Shown piece by piece: positions 46,507 through 56,489 of a stretch of 64,000 nucleotides of DNA; the stretch's first letter is position 1; each line of letters opens with the position of its first letter. The notes beneath the pieces were generated by a model. The model worked only from the letters and a program-made list of their open reading frames with translations, was not told where the DNA came from and made no database searches. A program made the position numbers and the translations under genes. Source of the DNA: Roseiarcus sp963741845 (GTDB lineage: Bacteria > Pseudomonadota > Alphaproteobacteria > Rhizobiales > Beijerinckiaceae); assembly GCA_963741845.1 (NCBI GenBank), contig CAVUJV010000025.1, positions 434,001 to 498,000 on the forward strand, in the 5' to 3' direction.

Positions 46507-46694
46507 ATTGTATCTAATGTTTCCGTAAAAGTCAATCTTTCTTGCGCCGTCGCTGCCGGGCAAAGCGATGCGATGACTATCGAAGAGGCCCTGCCAGGCG
46601 TCTCTCCGGAACGCCCGCCTTTCCGGGAGGCCGGCGCCTTGGCGAAATTGCAAATCCGGTCCGCAGGGTAGCCCGGGACCGCCCGCGGCCGTCA

Positions 46695-46723
46695 TTGACA
46701 AGCCCCGGCGCGGCGCCTATCTC
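46695..46723 (+). promoter_or_regulatory. Candidate sigma-70-type promoter for secA
   Basis: TTGACA (46695-46700), a 17-bp spacer and TATCTC (46718-46723), about 150 bp upstream of the secA ATG. The -35 is a perfect consensus and the spacing is optimal. Confidence 0.55.
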
Positions 46724-46874
46724 GACTGAAATCCTGTTCATCCGGCGCGAAACGGGCATTTTGCCTTTCGTTTCGCGCCTTTTGTTGTCGCCTGCCGGGC
46801 GCACGCGTCAGGGGCTCTCCCGCGTCCTTGGGAGAGCGCAGAAAGCTCCGGCGAGCGGAATGGAAAGGTCGATC

Positions 46875-49692
46875 ATGCTCGGCGCGTTGAAGTTCAACTC
46901 GGTCATGAAGCGGGTCTTTGGCTCGTCGAATGATCGTCGCCTGAAGGGCTATCGTCCAACCGTCGCCGCGATCAACGCTCTCGAACCGGAGTTCGAGGCG
47001 CTCACCGATGAGCAATTGCGCGCGAAGACCGAAGAGTTTCGCGCCGAGCTGAAAGCCGGCAAGACGTTTGACGACATTTATGCGCCCGCCTTCGCCGCCG
47101 TTCGCGAAGCCGCCAAGCGCACGCTCAAACAGCGTCATTTCGACGTTCAGCTCATGGGCGGGCTCGTTCTGCACGAAGGCGCGATCGCGGAAATGCGTAC
47201 CGGCGAGGGCAAGACGCTCGTCGCAACGACCGCCGTCTATCTCAATGCGCTGGCGGGCGAAGGCGTGCACGTCGTGACGGTCAACGATTATCTCGCCGGC
47301 CGCGACGCCGACTGGATGGGCCAGATTTACAATTTCCTCGGGATGCGCGTCGGCGTCATCGTGCATGGACTGGACGACGAGCAGCGCCGGGACGCCTACG
47401 CCGCCGACATCACTTACGGAACGAACAACGAGTTCGGGTTCGACTATCTGCGCGATAACATGAAGTACGACATGTCGCAGATGGTCCAGCGCGGCCACGC
47501 CTTCGCCATCGTCGACGAAGTCGAACTCGATCCTGGTCGACGAGGCGCGAACGCCGCTCATTATTTCCGGGCCCTCCGAAGATCGATCCGGCCTTTACGC
47601 CGCCGTCGACAAGATTATTCCAGCGCTGATTCGGGAAGATTTCGAGGTCGACGAGAAGCAGCGCACCGTCAACCTGACGGAAACCGGCAACGAACATGCG
47701 GAGGCCCTGCTGAGGGCTGCGGACGTGCTGAAGGAAGGCTCTCTCTACGAGGCCTCCAACGCGACGCTCGTTCACCACGTCAATCAGGCGTTGCGCGCGC
47801 ACAAGCTCTTCCAGCGGGACAAGGACTACATCGTCCGCAACGACGAGGTGGTCATCATCGACGAGTTCACCGGGCGCATGATGCCCGGGAGGCGGTATTC
47901 CGAGGGCCTGCATCAGGCGCTGGAGGCGAAGGAAGGCGTGAGCGTTCAGCCGGAGAACGTGACGCTCGCTTCGATCACGTTCCAGAACTACTTCCGCCTC
48001 TACAAGAAGCTCGCGGGAATGACCGGCACGGCTTCGACCGAAGCCGACGAGTTCGCGGAGATCTACAAGCTCACGGTCGTCGAGATCCCGACGCATCGGC
48101 CGATCGCGCGCCTCGACGAGGACGACGAGGTCTATCGCACTACGGACGAAAAAATCCGCGCCGTGGTTCGCGAGATCGAAGACGCGAACGCCAAGATGCA
48201 GCCGATGCTTGTCGGCACGACGTCGATCGAGAAGTCCGAGCTGCTCGGGGAAGTTCTCGAGCGCAAGGGCTACAAGAAAATCGACTTCTCCACGCCGGAT
48301 GCGCTGAAGGCGCTTTACGCTTCCGCGCGCGTTGGAAAACCGTCGAAGACCTTTGCCGTCCTCAACGCGCGCTTCCATGAGCAGGAAGCGTTCATTGTCG
48401 CCGAGGCGGGCGTTCCCGGCGCCATCACGATTGCCACCAATATGGCGGGCCGCGGCACCGACATCCAGCTCGGCGGCAACGTCGAGATGCGCGTCAAGCA
48501 GGAGCTCAATCCGGACGCGTCTCCGGAAGAGCGGGAAGCGCAGGAGACGGCGATCCGCGCGGAGGTCGCCGATTTCAAGCAGAAGGCGCTGGACGCGGGC
48601 GGCCTGTACATCATCGGCACGGAACGGCATGAAAGCCGCCGCATCGACAACCAGTTGCGCGGCCGCGGCGGGCGCCAGGGCGACCCCGGCCGGTCGAAGT
48701 TCTTCCTGTCTCTGCAGGACGACCTGATGCGCATCTTCGGCGCCGAGCGCATGGACGCCATGCTGAAGCGCCTCGGCCTCAAGGAGGACGAGGCGATCGT
48801 CCATCCCTGGATCAACAAGGCGCTGGAGAAAGCGCAGCAGAAGGTCGAAGCGCGCAACTTCGACATGCGCAAGAACATTCTCAAATTCGACAACGTCATG
48901 AACGACCAGCGCAAGGTCATCTTCGAGGACCGGCGCCGGATGATGGCGTCCGAATCGCTCGAAGCGACGATCGAGGACATGCGCACGGGCGTCATCGACG
49001 ATCTCGTCGCCAAACATATTCCGCACGACGCCTATCCGGAGGCCTGGGACATCAAGGGCCTCAAGGAGGAAGTGCTCGCGAAGCTCAACCTCGACGTTCC
49101 TGTCGATGATTGGGCGAAGGAGGAGGGCATTGCGGACGAGGAAGTCGCCGCCCGTCTGCACAAGGCGGCGGAGGATGCCTATCGGGAGCGTGTCGAGCGG
49201 AATTCACCCGAAGCGATGCGCTTCGTCGAGAAGCAGGTCATCCTGCAGTCGCTCGATCATCTGTGGCGCGAACATCTGGTCACGCTGGATCATCTCCGTC
49301 AGGTGATCGGCTGGCGCGGCATGGCGCAGCGCGATCCTCTCAACGAATACAAGTCCGAGGCTTTCGAGCTATTCCAGCAGCTGATCGCGCAATGGCATGA
49401 AGCCGTGATCGCGCAGATGTCTCGGGTCGAGGTGCGATTCCAGGAGCCGGAGCCTCCCCCGCCGCTCATGCAGTTCCAGCACCTGGATCCGTCGACCGGC
49501 GAGAATGAATTCCCATTGGGCGTGGTCAACGAACCCGTGTCCGCCGGACTCATGAGCGACGCAGCGGGCGGCGTCGCCGTCGCGGAGCGGGATCCTCGGA
49601 ACCCCGCCAGTTGGGGACGGGTCGGACGCAATGAGCTTTGCCCGTGCGGCTCAGGAAAGAAGTACAAGCACTGCCACGGCCAGACGGTCTGA
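46875..49692 (+). CDS. secA: Preprotein translocase ATPase SecA, frameshifted in this sequence
   Basis: Corrected length 938 residues. Start ATG 46875 has GGAAAGG at 46862-46868. Walker A is MRTGEGKT (107-114). The frame is broken by one extra A near 47524 (GTCGAACTCGA for GTCGACTCGA); correction restores VDEVDSILVDEARTP of nucleotide-binding domain 1. The rest is canonical: TNMAGRGTDIQLGG, GRGGRQGDPG, and a C-terminal zinc site NELCPCGSGKKYKHCHG. SecA is essential in bacteria, so the frameshift is almost certainly a sequence error. Confidence 0.95.
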
Positions 49693-50561
49693 TCGCGTCG
49701 CTCGACGGAGAGGCCACGCGCGCCGAGGCCGTGGCCGCGCTTGCGGAAGCGTTTCGTCTATCCGGCATCGAAGAGCCTGCGCGGGAGGCGCGCCTCGCGG
49801 TTTTGCGGTCCTGCGGGCTCGCGCCGGCCGATCTCATTGCTTCTCCGGATCGCCCGCTGGGAGACGCCGTCCTCACGTTGCGTGAAGTCGCGCTGCGCCG
49901 CATGGCTCGCGAGCCTTTGTCGCGGATTCTCGGCTGGCGCGAGTTCTGGGGCATGCGCTTCGAGATCACGCCGGCGGTGCTCGATCCTCGCCCCGAGACC
50001 GAAAGCATCGTGGAAGCTGCGCTTGAGCGTTTCGCCGCCCGGCGGACCGCCGGCCTTCGGATCCTTGACCTTGGCGTCGGTTCTGGAGCGTTGCTCTCAG
50101 CGCTGCTGAGGGAGTTTCCAAACGCGCGCGGGGTTGGCGTCGACCTGTCGACCGACGCGGCTGCAGTCGCGACCGCTAACGTCCTCGCGCATGGGCTCGA
50201 ATCGCGCGCGCAGATTCGCGTCGGCGACTGGACCGGGGCGGTCCAGGGGCAATTCGACATGATCGTGTCAAACCCGCCCTATATCCGAACCGCCGACATC
50301 GACCGGCTCGACCCCGAGGTTCGCCTTCATGATCCGCGGCTGGCGCTCGATGGCGGGGAGGACGGGCTTGACGCCTATCGCGCGCTTCTGCCCGCCGTGA
50401 CGGCGCATCTCTCGCCCGAGGGCGTGGTTCTCGTCGAGATCGGCGCCGGTCAGGCGCCGGCGGTGCTCGAACTGGCGGCGCGCGCCGGCCTTGCCGAAGC
50501 GGTCACGAGACGCGACCTTTCCGGAACGGAGCGGGTCATAATGGCGCGCCGGGCACAATGA
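49638..50561 (+). CDS. prmC: Release factor glutamine methyltransferase PrmC (HemK)
   Basis: An SAM-dependent methyltransferase with LDLGVGSGALLSALL and the diagnostic IVSNPPYI motif that binds the GGQ glutamine of release factors. The frame begins with TTG inside the secA 3' end; the true start is uncertain (TTG 49638, GTG 49644 or GTG 49731), because no ATG is available. Homology reads from about EATRAEAVAALAEA onwards. Usually prfA lies upstream of prmC; here secA does. Confidence 0.85.
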   Translation: MPVRLRKEVQALPRPDGLIASLDGEATRAEAVAALAEAFRLSGIEEPAREARLAVLRSCGLAPADLIASPDRPLGDAVLTLREVALRRMAREPLSRILGWREFWGMRFEITPAVLDPRPETESIVEAALERFAARRTAGLRILDLGVGSGALLSALLREFPNARGVGVDLSTDAAAVATANVLAHGLESRAQIRVGDWTGAVQGQFDMIVSNPPYIRTADIDRLDPEVRLHDPRLALDGGEDGLDAYRALLPAVTAHLSPEGVVLVEIGAGQAPAVLELAARAGLAEAVTRRDLSGTERVIMARRAQ

Positions 50562-50586
50562 GCAGCCTGACAGATAGGGGGCATCC

Positions 50587-50991
50587 ATGGAGACGGAATC
50601 TTCTCCGGGCGAGGACGAGCCGAGAGGGGATCTGACCGTCCGGCTCATCGCCATGCCGCGCGATACGAACGCGAACGGCGATATTTTTGGCGGCTGGGTT
50701 CTCAGTCAGATGGATCAGGCGGGCGGCATCGCTGCGGTCGAGACGGCGCAGGGAAGGGTTGTCACCGTCGCGATCGACGCCATGACCTTCATCCGGCCGG
50801 TGAAGGTCGGCGACGTGCTTTGCGTCTATACGGCCGTGGACAAAATCGGCCGAACCTCGATCAAGATCCATATCGAAGCCTGGGCGCGGCGGTTTCGCAG
50901 CCATTTCCGCGAGAAGGTCACCGACGCCACTTTCACTTTCGTCGCGATCGACGAAAAGGGAAAACCGCGCCCCGTAAAGGCAGGGGGCTGA
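50587..50991 (+). CDS. YciA-type acyl-CoA thioesterase
   Basis: 134 residues, hotdog fold. The N-terminal RLIAMPRDTNANGDIFGGWVL, with the conserved NANGDIFGG motif, and TFIRPVKVGD are typical of YciA. It hydrolyses acyl-CoAs. The gene follows prmC by 26 bp and converges with serA across a perfect terminator hairpin. Confidence 0.9.
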   Translation: METESSPGEDEPRGDLTVRLIAMPRDTNANGDIFGGWVLSQMDQAGGIAAVETAQGRVVTVAIDAMTFIRPVKVGDVLCVYTAVDKIGRTSIKIHIEAWARRFRSHFREKVTDATFTFVAIDEKGKPRPVKAGG

Positions 50992-51034
50992 ACTTCTGAC
51001 CCGCGCCGAAAGGCCCGGCGCGCGAGCAAGCGAA

Positions 51035-51064
51035 AAGAGCGCTCGCCGGGCAGCGAGCGCTCTT
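51035..51064. terminator. Bidirectional terminator between yciA and serA
   Basis: Perfect 12-bp inverted repeat AAGAGCGCTCGC (51035-51046) and GCGAGCGCTCTT (51053-51064) with a 6-nt loop, flanked by GAAAA on the left and TCTTCCC on the right, between convergent genes. Confidence 0.85.
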
Positions 51065-51092
51065 CCCATGACGCTGCGCTTGTTCGCGCTCC

Positions 51093-52675
51093 TCAAAAAT
51101 GAAGGGCTGTCGCCTGTCTCACGCCCTTCAGATGGCTCACCTTGTCGATAACCTCGGGCGGGCGCTTCGCCGTCGATCGCAACCAGCGCGATCGCCGATC
51201 CCCCCTGCTCATCGCGCCCGAGCGCGAACGTGGCGATATTGACGTCCGCGTCTCCTAAAAGGCTCGCGAACCGGCCGATGAAGCCCGGCTTGTCGTCGTT
51301 GGTGACGTAGATCATCGAAGGCGTGAACTCGGCGTCGACCTTGATGCCCTTGATCGACAGGATGCGCGGCTTGCCGTCGTGGAAGACCGTCCCGCCGATG
51401 GATCGGGTCTGCTCCGCCGTCGTCACCGCGAGGGTGATGAAGCTCTCGTAGTCGCCTTCCGATGCGCGCGTCACCTCGTCGATGACGATGCCGCGATTGG
51501 CCGCGACCGTCGGCGCCGAGACCACATTGACGTCCTGGAGCGACGGACGCAGCAGGCCCGCGATGGCGGCCGACGTCAGCGCCTTGGTCTTGAGGTCCGC
51601 GACCGCGCCTTCATAGGTGATGGTCACTTTCTCGATGGGCGCCTGCGTCAACTGACCGGCGAAGGAGCCAAGCCCCTCGGCCAGGGCGATGAAGGGCTTC
51701 AGCTTCGGCGCTTCTTCCGCGGTGATCGACGGGAAGTTGACCGCGTTGGTGATCGCGCCGCGGACCAGATAGTCCGACATCTGTTCGGCGACCTGAAGGG
51801 CGACATTCTCCTGCGCTTCGCTCGTCGATGCGCCCAGATGCGGCGTCGCGATGAAGTTCGGATGGCTGAACAGCACATTCGACGTCGCAGGCTCCTCGGC
51901 GAAGACGTCGAAGGCGGCGCCAGCCACCTGGCCGCTGGCGAGCGCCGCGGCGAGCGCCGCTTCGTCGACGAGGCCGCCGCGGGCGCAATTGACGATCCGT
52001 ACGCCCTTCTTCGTCTTGGCCAGGTTTTCCGCCGACAGGATGTTTCGCGTCTGCGCCGTCAGCGGCGTGTGCAGCGTTATGAAATCCGCACGGGCGAGCA
52101 GGTCGTCGAGCTCGACTTTCTCGACGCCGAGCTCGGCCGCGCGCTCGAAGCTGAGGAAAGGATCGAACGCGACGACGCGCATCCGGAGGCCAATCGCGCG
52201 CGAAGCGGCGATCGAGCCGATGTTGCCGCACCCGATGACCCCCAGCGTCTTGCCGGTCAGCTCCACGCCCATGAAGCGGTTCTTCTCCCACTTGCCCGCC
52301 TGCGTCGAAGCGTCGGCGGCCGGGATCTGCCGGGCGAGCAGCGAACATGAGCGCGATGGCGTGTTCGGCCGTGGTGATCGAATTGCCGAAGGGCGTGTTC
52401 ATCACGATCACGCCGCGCGCGGTCGCGGCGGGGATATCGACATTGTCGACGCCGATGCCCGCGCGACCGACCACCTTCAGCTTCTTCGCGTGTTCGAGCA
52501 GTTTGGCGGTGACTTTGGTTGCGGAGCGGATCGCAAGGCCGTCGTAGTCGCCGATGATCCTGGCGAGTTCGTCCTTGTCCAGACCGGGTTTGACGTCGAC
52601 CTCGACGCCGCGCTCCTTGAAGATGGCGACGGCGGCGGGAGAGAGCTTGTCGGAGATGAGAACGCGGGGAGCCAT
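51093..52675 (-). CDS. serA: D-3-phosphoglycerate dehydrogenase, two frameshifts in this sequence
   Basis: Corrected length 526 residues, the long SerA form with a C-terminal ACT domain. Rossmann motif LGVIGCGNIGSI, NCARGGLVDE and TPHLGAST with catalytic His are present, and the ACT segment is DKPGFIGRFASLLGD. Two extra bases break the frame: one T near 52337 (repair gives ALMFALARQIPAAD) and one C near 51162-51166 (repair gives DGEAPPEVIDKVSHLKG and stop at 51093). The uncorrected frame would run far into the opposite strand of yciA. It is downstream of serC in a serine-biosynthesis operon. Confidence 0.93.
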
Positions 52676-52732
52676 AGGGGAAGCCCTTGGAATTTGCGGC
52701 GGGTCCGCCGCATGGAAAATGCAGGAAGCGTT

Positions 52733-52768
52733 GGACGAGGCGGCGGCTTCGGAAGCTGCCGCCCGTCC
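52733..52768 (-). promoter_or_regulatory. Long hairpin between serC and serA
   Basis: GGCGGCGGCTTC (52739-52750) pairs with GAAGCTGCCGCC (52752-52763) with one mismatch, extended by GGACG/CGTCC with one bulge. No U-tract follows on the minus strand, so a termination role is unclear; it may be an RNA-stability or attenuation element. Confidence 0.4.
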
Positions 52769-52786
52769 GTTACGAAGTCGCGGCGG

Positions 52787-53959
52787 TCAGGCGGCTTTGG
52801 CGAGCCTGGCCTTCTCGGACGCGAAGGCGCAGTCGAGCCACGCCGTGAGCGCCTCGACGTCCGCCGTCTCGACGGTCGCGCCGCACCAGATTCGCAAGCC
52901 CGGAGGCGCGTCGCGGTAGGCGCCGATGTCGTAGGCGACCTTCTCCTTTTCGAGGAAGCTCGCAAGGCCCTTGGCGAAGGCGGCCTGCCCGTCGGGGGGA
53001 AGCGTCGCGACCGCGGGATCGACGACCTTCAGGCAGACGCTGGTGTTCGACCGCGTCGCGGGAACGCGCGCGAGGAAGTCGATCCAGGGCGTGCGTTCGA
53101 CCCAGTCGGCGAGCGCCCTGGCGTTGGCGTCGGCGCGCGCCATGAGCCCTTTGAGGCCGCCGACCGACTTCGCCCATTGCAGCGCGTCGATATAGTCCTC
53201 GACGCAGAGCATGGACGGCGTGTTGATCGTCTCGCCTTCGAAGAAACCTTCGGTCACCTTGCCGCCCTTCGTCAGGCGGAACAGTTTCGGCAGCGGCCAC
53301 GCGGGCGTGTAGGATTCGAGCCTTTCGACGGCGCGCGGGCTCAAAATGATCATGCCGTGCGCAGCTTCGCCGCCCAGCACCTTCTGCCAGGAAAAGGTCA
53401 CGACATCGAGCTTCGCCCAGTCGAGAGCCTGTGCGAAGGCGGCCGACGTCGCGTCGCAAATCGTCAGTCCCTTGCGATCCGCGGGAATCCAGCCGGCGTC
53501 AGGAACGCGCACGCCGGATGTCGTGCCGTTCCAGGTGAAGACCACATCGTTGTCGAAGTTGACCTGAGTGAGGTCGGGCAACTCGCCATAAGTCGCCTTC
53601 AGCGTGCGGGTATCCTTGAGCTTGAGCTGCTTGAGGATGTCGGTGACCCAACCGTCGCCAAAGCTTTCCCAGGCCAGAACATCGACGCCGCGCGCGCCGA
53701 GCATGGTCCAGAGCGCCATCTCCACGGCGCCGGTGTCGGAGCCCGGCGTGATCCCGATGCGATAGTTCGCAGGGACGCCGAGGATCTCGCGCGTCAGATC
53801 GATCGCCAGCTTGAGCTTGGCTTTGCCGATCTTTGCTCTGTGGGAGCGGCCGAGCGCCGCGTCTTTCAAGGCTTCCAGCGTCCAGCCCGGCCTTTTGGCG
53901 CAAGGTCCAGACGAAAAATTCGCGCTCGCGGGGCGAGCGACGGGAGTCGCATTTGTCAT
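52787..53959 (-). CDS. serC: Phosphoserine aminotransferase
   Basis: 390 residues of the alphaproteobacterial SerC type. The N terminus is ANFSSGPCAKRPGW; the PLP lysine is Lys193 in FSWQKVLGGEAAHG. Further motifs: TPGSDTGAVEMALW and CDATSAAFA. It converts 3-phosphohydroxypyruvate to phosphoserine. It is upstream of serA (111-bp gap) and downstream of purU on the same strand. Confidence 0.95.
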   Translation of the reverse strand: MTNATPVARPASANFSSGPCAKRPGWTLEALKDAALGRSHRAKIGKAKLKLAIDLTREILGVPANYRIGITPGSDTGAVEMALWTMLGARGVDVLAWESFGDGWVTDILKQLKLKDTRTLKATYGELPDLTQVNFDNDVVFTWNGTTSGVRVPDAGWIPADRKGLTICDATSAAFAQALDWAKLDVVTFSWQKVLGGEAAHGMIILSPRAVERLESYTPAWPLPKLFRLTKGGKVTEGFFEGETINTPSMLCVEDYIDALQWAKSVGGLKGLMARADANARALADWVERTPWIDFLARVPATRSNTSVCLKVVDPAVATLPPDGQAAFAKGLASFLEKEKVAYDIGAYRDAPPGLRIWCGATVETADVEALTAWLDCAFASEKARLAKAA

Positions 53960-54069
53960 ATGTTGCCATCCTTTCAGATGGGCGCCTCTCGTTGGGGAGA
54001 GGTGTCCCGCCGCGGGCCATAGCTCAGCCGCGGCTGGATGACAAGCGCTCGTATTCGGGCGCTTTCGGG

Positions 54070-54933
54070 CTACCCCGAAAATACGACTGTCTTTCCGTGA
54101 TTGAGGAGGACGCGATCCTCCAGCACGTTCGCAAGCGCCCGCGCCAGCACGCGCCGTTCGATATCGCGGCCCTTGCGCACCAGCACCTCGGGCGTATCGC
54201 GATGGCTGATGCGCTCGACGTCCTGCTCGATGATCGGCCCCTCGTCGAGGTCGGAGGTGACGAAATGCGCCGTCGCCCCGATGAGCTTCACCCCGCGCTC
54301 ATGCGCCTGATGGTAGGGCTTCGCGCCCTTGAAGCCCGGCAGGAACGAATGGTGGATGTTGACGCAGCGTCCCGTGAGCTTGGCGGCGAGCCCGTCCGAG
54401 AGGATCTGCATGTAGCGGGCGAGGACGACGAGTTCGGCGCCCGAGGCCTTGATCGTCTCCCAGACCTGCGCTTCCTGCTCCATCTTGGTTTCGCGCGTGA
54501 TCGGCAGGTAGTGAAACGGAATGTCGCCGAAATCGATATGCGCATAGGTCTCGCGCGGGTAGTTCGCGAGGATCGCGACCGGCTCCATCGGCATTTCCCC
54601 GCTTCGCCAGCGGTAGAGCAGATCCACAAGGCAATGGTCGAAGCGCGACACCAAGAGCGCCACCTTCTTGCGCCGGTCCCCCGGCCGCATCGACCAGCGC
54701 ATGCCGAAGGCCGAGGCGATCGCCTTGAATTGCTCCGCGAGCGCGGCGGCGTCGGACTCGGGCTTCGCCGCGTTGAACTCGACCCGCATGAAGAAATCCC
54801 CGGTCACGGTGTCGTCGAACTGCTGGGCGTCGAGGATATTGAAGCCGCCATCGAACAAGGCCGCCGAGACCTTCGCCACGATGCCGGGCCGGTTGGCGCA
54901 GGAAAGAGTCAGGATATGGCGCGGACTCGACAT
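54070..54933 (-). CDS. purU: Formyltetrahydrofolate deformylase
   Basis: 287 residues. An N-terminal ACT domain (ILTLSCANRPGIVAKVSAAL) precedes a formyltransferase fold with NIHHSFLPGFKGAKPYHQA and a catalytic Asp in TSDLDEGPIIEQDV. It releases formate from 10-formyl-THF and balances folate/one-carbon pools, suiting the neighbouring serine genes and the soxBDAG operon, which delivers methylene-THF. First gene before serC, 110-bp gap. Confidence 0.95.
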   Translation of the reverse strand: MSSPRHILTLSCANRPGIVAKVSAALFDGGFNILDAQQFDDTVTGDFFMRVEFNAAKPESDAAALAEQFKAIASAFGMRWSMRPGDRRKKVALLVSRFDHCLVDLLYRWRSGEMPMEPVAILANYPRETYAHIDFGDIPFHYLPITRETKMEQEAQVWETIKASGAELVVLARYMQILSDGLAAKLTGRCVNIHHSFLPGFKGAKPYHQAHERGVKLIGATAHFVTSDLDEGPIIEQDVERISHRDTPEVLVRKGRDIERRVLARALANVLEDRVLLNHGKTVVFSG

Positions 54934-55147
54934 CGAGGCTCCCGGGGAGAAAGGCGCAGGATCACAGGCGATGCGGCTCGATAAGCGCCCCGAAGTCCGC
55001 GCGCAAGATCGTCATCCGGGCCTATTGCCAGTCGGTCCATGCCCTTACCGCTGGCGCGGCCGCCGCCGGCGCCCTATATGTCGCGCAACCGTCACGACCG
55101 AGCGTTTCGGTCGCCGGCGCGGGCGTTTTCAAGCTTTGCAGGTTGCA

Positions 55148-56440
55148 ATGACCATACAGACCCCGATCTCCAACGTCGTCAATTTCACCCTCGACAATGG
55201 CCTTCAGGTTGTGGTCATCCCCGACCATCGCGCGCCCGTCGTGACGCATATGGTCTGGTATCGTAACGGCGCCGCCGACGACCCGCCGGGCAAGTCCGGG
55301 ATCGCGCATTTCCTCGAACACCTGATGTTCAAGGGCACGGACGCCCATCCGAAGGGCGAATTCTCCGAGTTTATCGGCGAAGTCGGCGGCCAGGAGAACG
55401 CCTTCACCGGCCCGGACTACACGGCCTATTTCCAGCAGATCGCGAAGGAGCATCTGCGCGCCTGCATGGAGTTCGAGGCCGACCGTATGACCGGCCTCGT
55501 GCTGACCGACGAGATCGTCGCCCCCGAGCGCGACGTCGTTCTGGAGGAGCGCCGCATGCACGCCGACACCGATCCGGGCGCGCAACTCGGCGAAGCGGTG
55601 CAGGCCACGCTCTTCACCCACCACCCCTACGGCATTCCGATTATCGGCTGGGGCCATGAGATCGAGGGCCTCAACCGCGAGGACGCGCTCACCTACTATC
55701 ATCGGTTCTACACGCCCGAGAACGCGATCCTGATCGTCGCGGGCGACGCCGATCCGGAGGAAACCCGCAAGCTTGCCGAGGAGACCTACGGCCGCGTCAA
55801 ACCGCGCAGCGCCCGGCCGCAGCGGCTGCGGCCCATGGAGCCGCCGCCCGTCGCGAGCCGCGTCGTGACCGTGACGGACGAGAAGGTCCAGCAGCCGAAC
55901 TGGCAGCGTCATTACCTGACGCCGTCCTGCTGCACCGCCGCGCCGGGAGAAGCGGAAGCTCTCGAAGTGCTCGCCCATCTCTTTGGAGGCGGCCAGACGA
56001 GCTTCCTTTATCGCACGCTCGTCATCGAGCAGAAGATCGCCGTTTCAGCCTGGGCCTATTACCATTCGACCGCGCTCGACCAGAGCCGCTTCATCATCAA
56101 CATCACGCCCGCCCCTGGCGTGTCGCTGGAGACGCTCGACAAGACCTTCGAGCAGGAGCTCAGGCGCTTCCTTCAGCAGGGGCTGGAGCCCGGGGCGCTG
56201 GAGCGCGCGAAGACCCGCCTCATCGCCGACGCCACTTATGCGCGCGACAGCCAGTCCGACCTCGCCCGCTGGTACGGCGCCTCGCTGGCGCTCGGCCAGA
56301 CGGTGCGCGAGGTCGAGGAATGGCCGGCCAAGATCGACGCGGTCGACGCCGAGGCCGTCCTCGCCGCCGCGCGGCGCTGGCTCGAACACAAGCCCTCCGT
56401 CACCGGCCATCTGCGGTCTCCCGAGACCGAAGCCGCCTGA
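55148..56440 (+). CDS. M16-family zinc metallopeptidase (active subunit)
   Basis: 430 residues. The inverted zinc motif HFLEH near residue 58 and a downstream Glu in the ACMEFEADRM region mark an active M16 (pitrilysin-type) peptidase. The frame is open upstream, but ATG 55148 precedes the homologous VNFTLDNGLQVVVIPDHRAP. Paired with a second M16 subunit 49 bp downstream. It diverges from purU. Confidence 0.93.
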   Translation: MTIQTPISNVVNFTLDNGLQVVVIPDHRAPVVTHMVWYRNGAADDPPGKSGIAHFLEHLMFKGTDAHPKGEFSEFIGEVGGQENAFTGPDYTAYFQQIAKEHLRACMEFEADRMTGLVLTDEIVAPERDVVLEERRMHADTDPGAQLGEAVQATLFTHHPYGIPIIGWGHEIEGLNREDALTYYHRFYTPENAILIVAGDADPEETRKLAEETYGRVKPRSARPQRLRPMEPPPVASRVVTVTDEKVQQPNWQRHYLTPSCCTAAPGEAEALEVLAHLFGGGQTSFLYRTLVIEQKIAVSAWAYYHSTALDQSRFIINITPAPGVSLETLDKTFEQELRRFLQQGLEPGALERAKTRLIADATYARDSQSDLARWYGASLALGQTVREVEEWPAKIDAVDAEAVLAAARRWLEHKPSVTGHLRSPETEAA

Positions 56441-56489
56441 GGACAGCGTCGGAAACAGACGCCGAGAACAAAGCCTACCGGAAACGCCC

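Larger units (their letters stand above)
46372..46874. other. Intergenic region between mutM and secA
   Basis: 503 bp without a supported gene. It contains an AT-rich patch (46485-46545) with a perfect short palindrome, and a clear sigma-70-type promoter at 46695-46723. A 72-codon minus-strand frame (46483-46701) has no recognisable features. Confidence 0.55.

Noticed and set aside
50536..51092. C-terminal extension of serA of about 185 codons
   Set aside because: It results from reading past the extra C near 51164, antisense to yciA. Correcting the base restores a normal SerA end at 51093.
54014..54027. GGGCCATAGCTCAG, resembling the 5' end of tRNA-Ala
   Set aside because: The following bases cannot form the D, anticodon and T arms, so no cloverleaf is possible.
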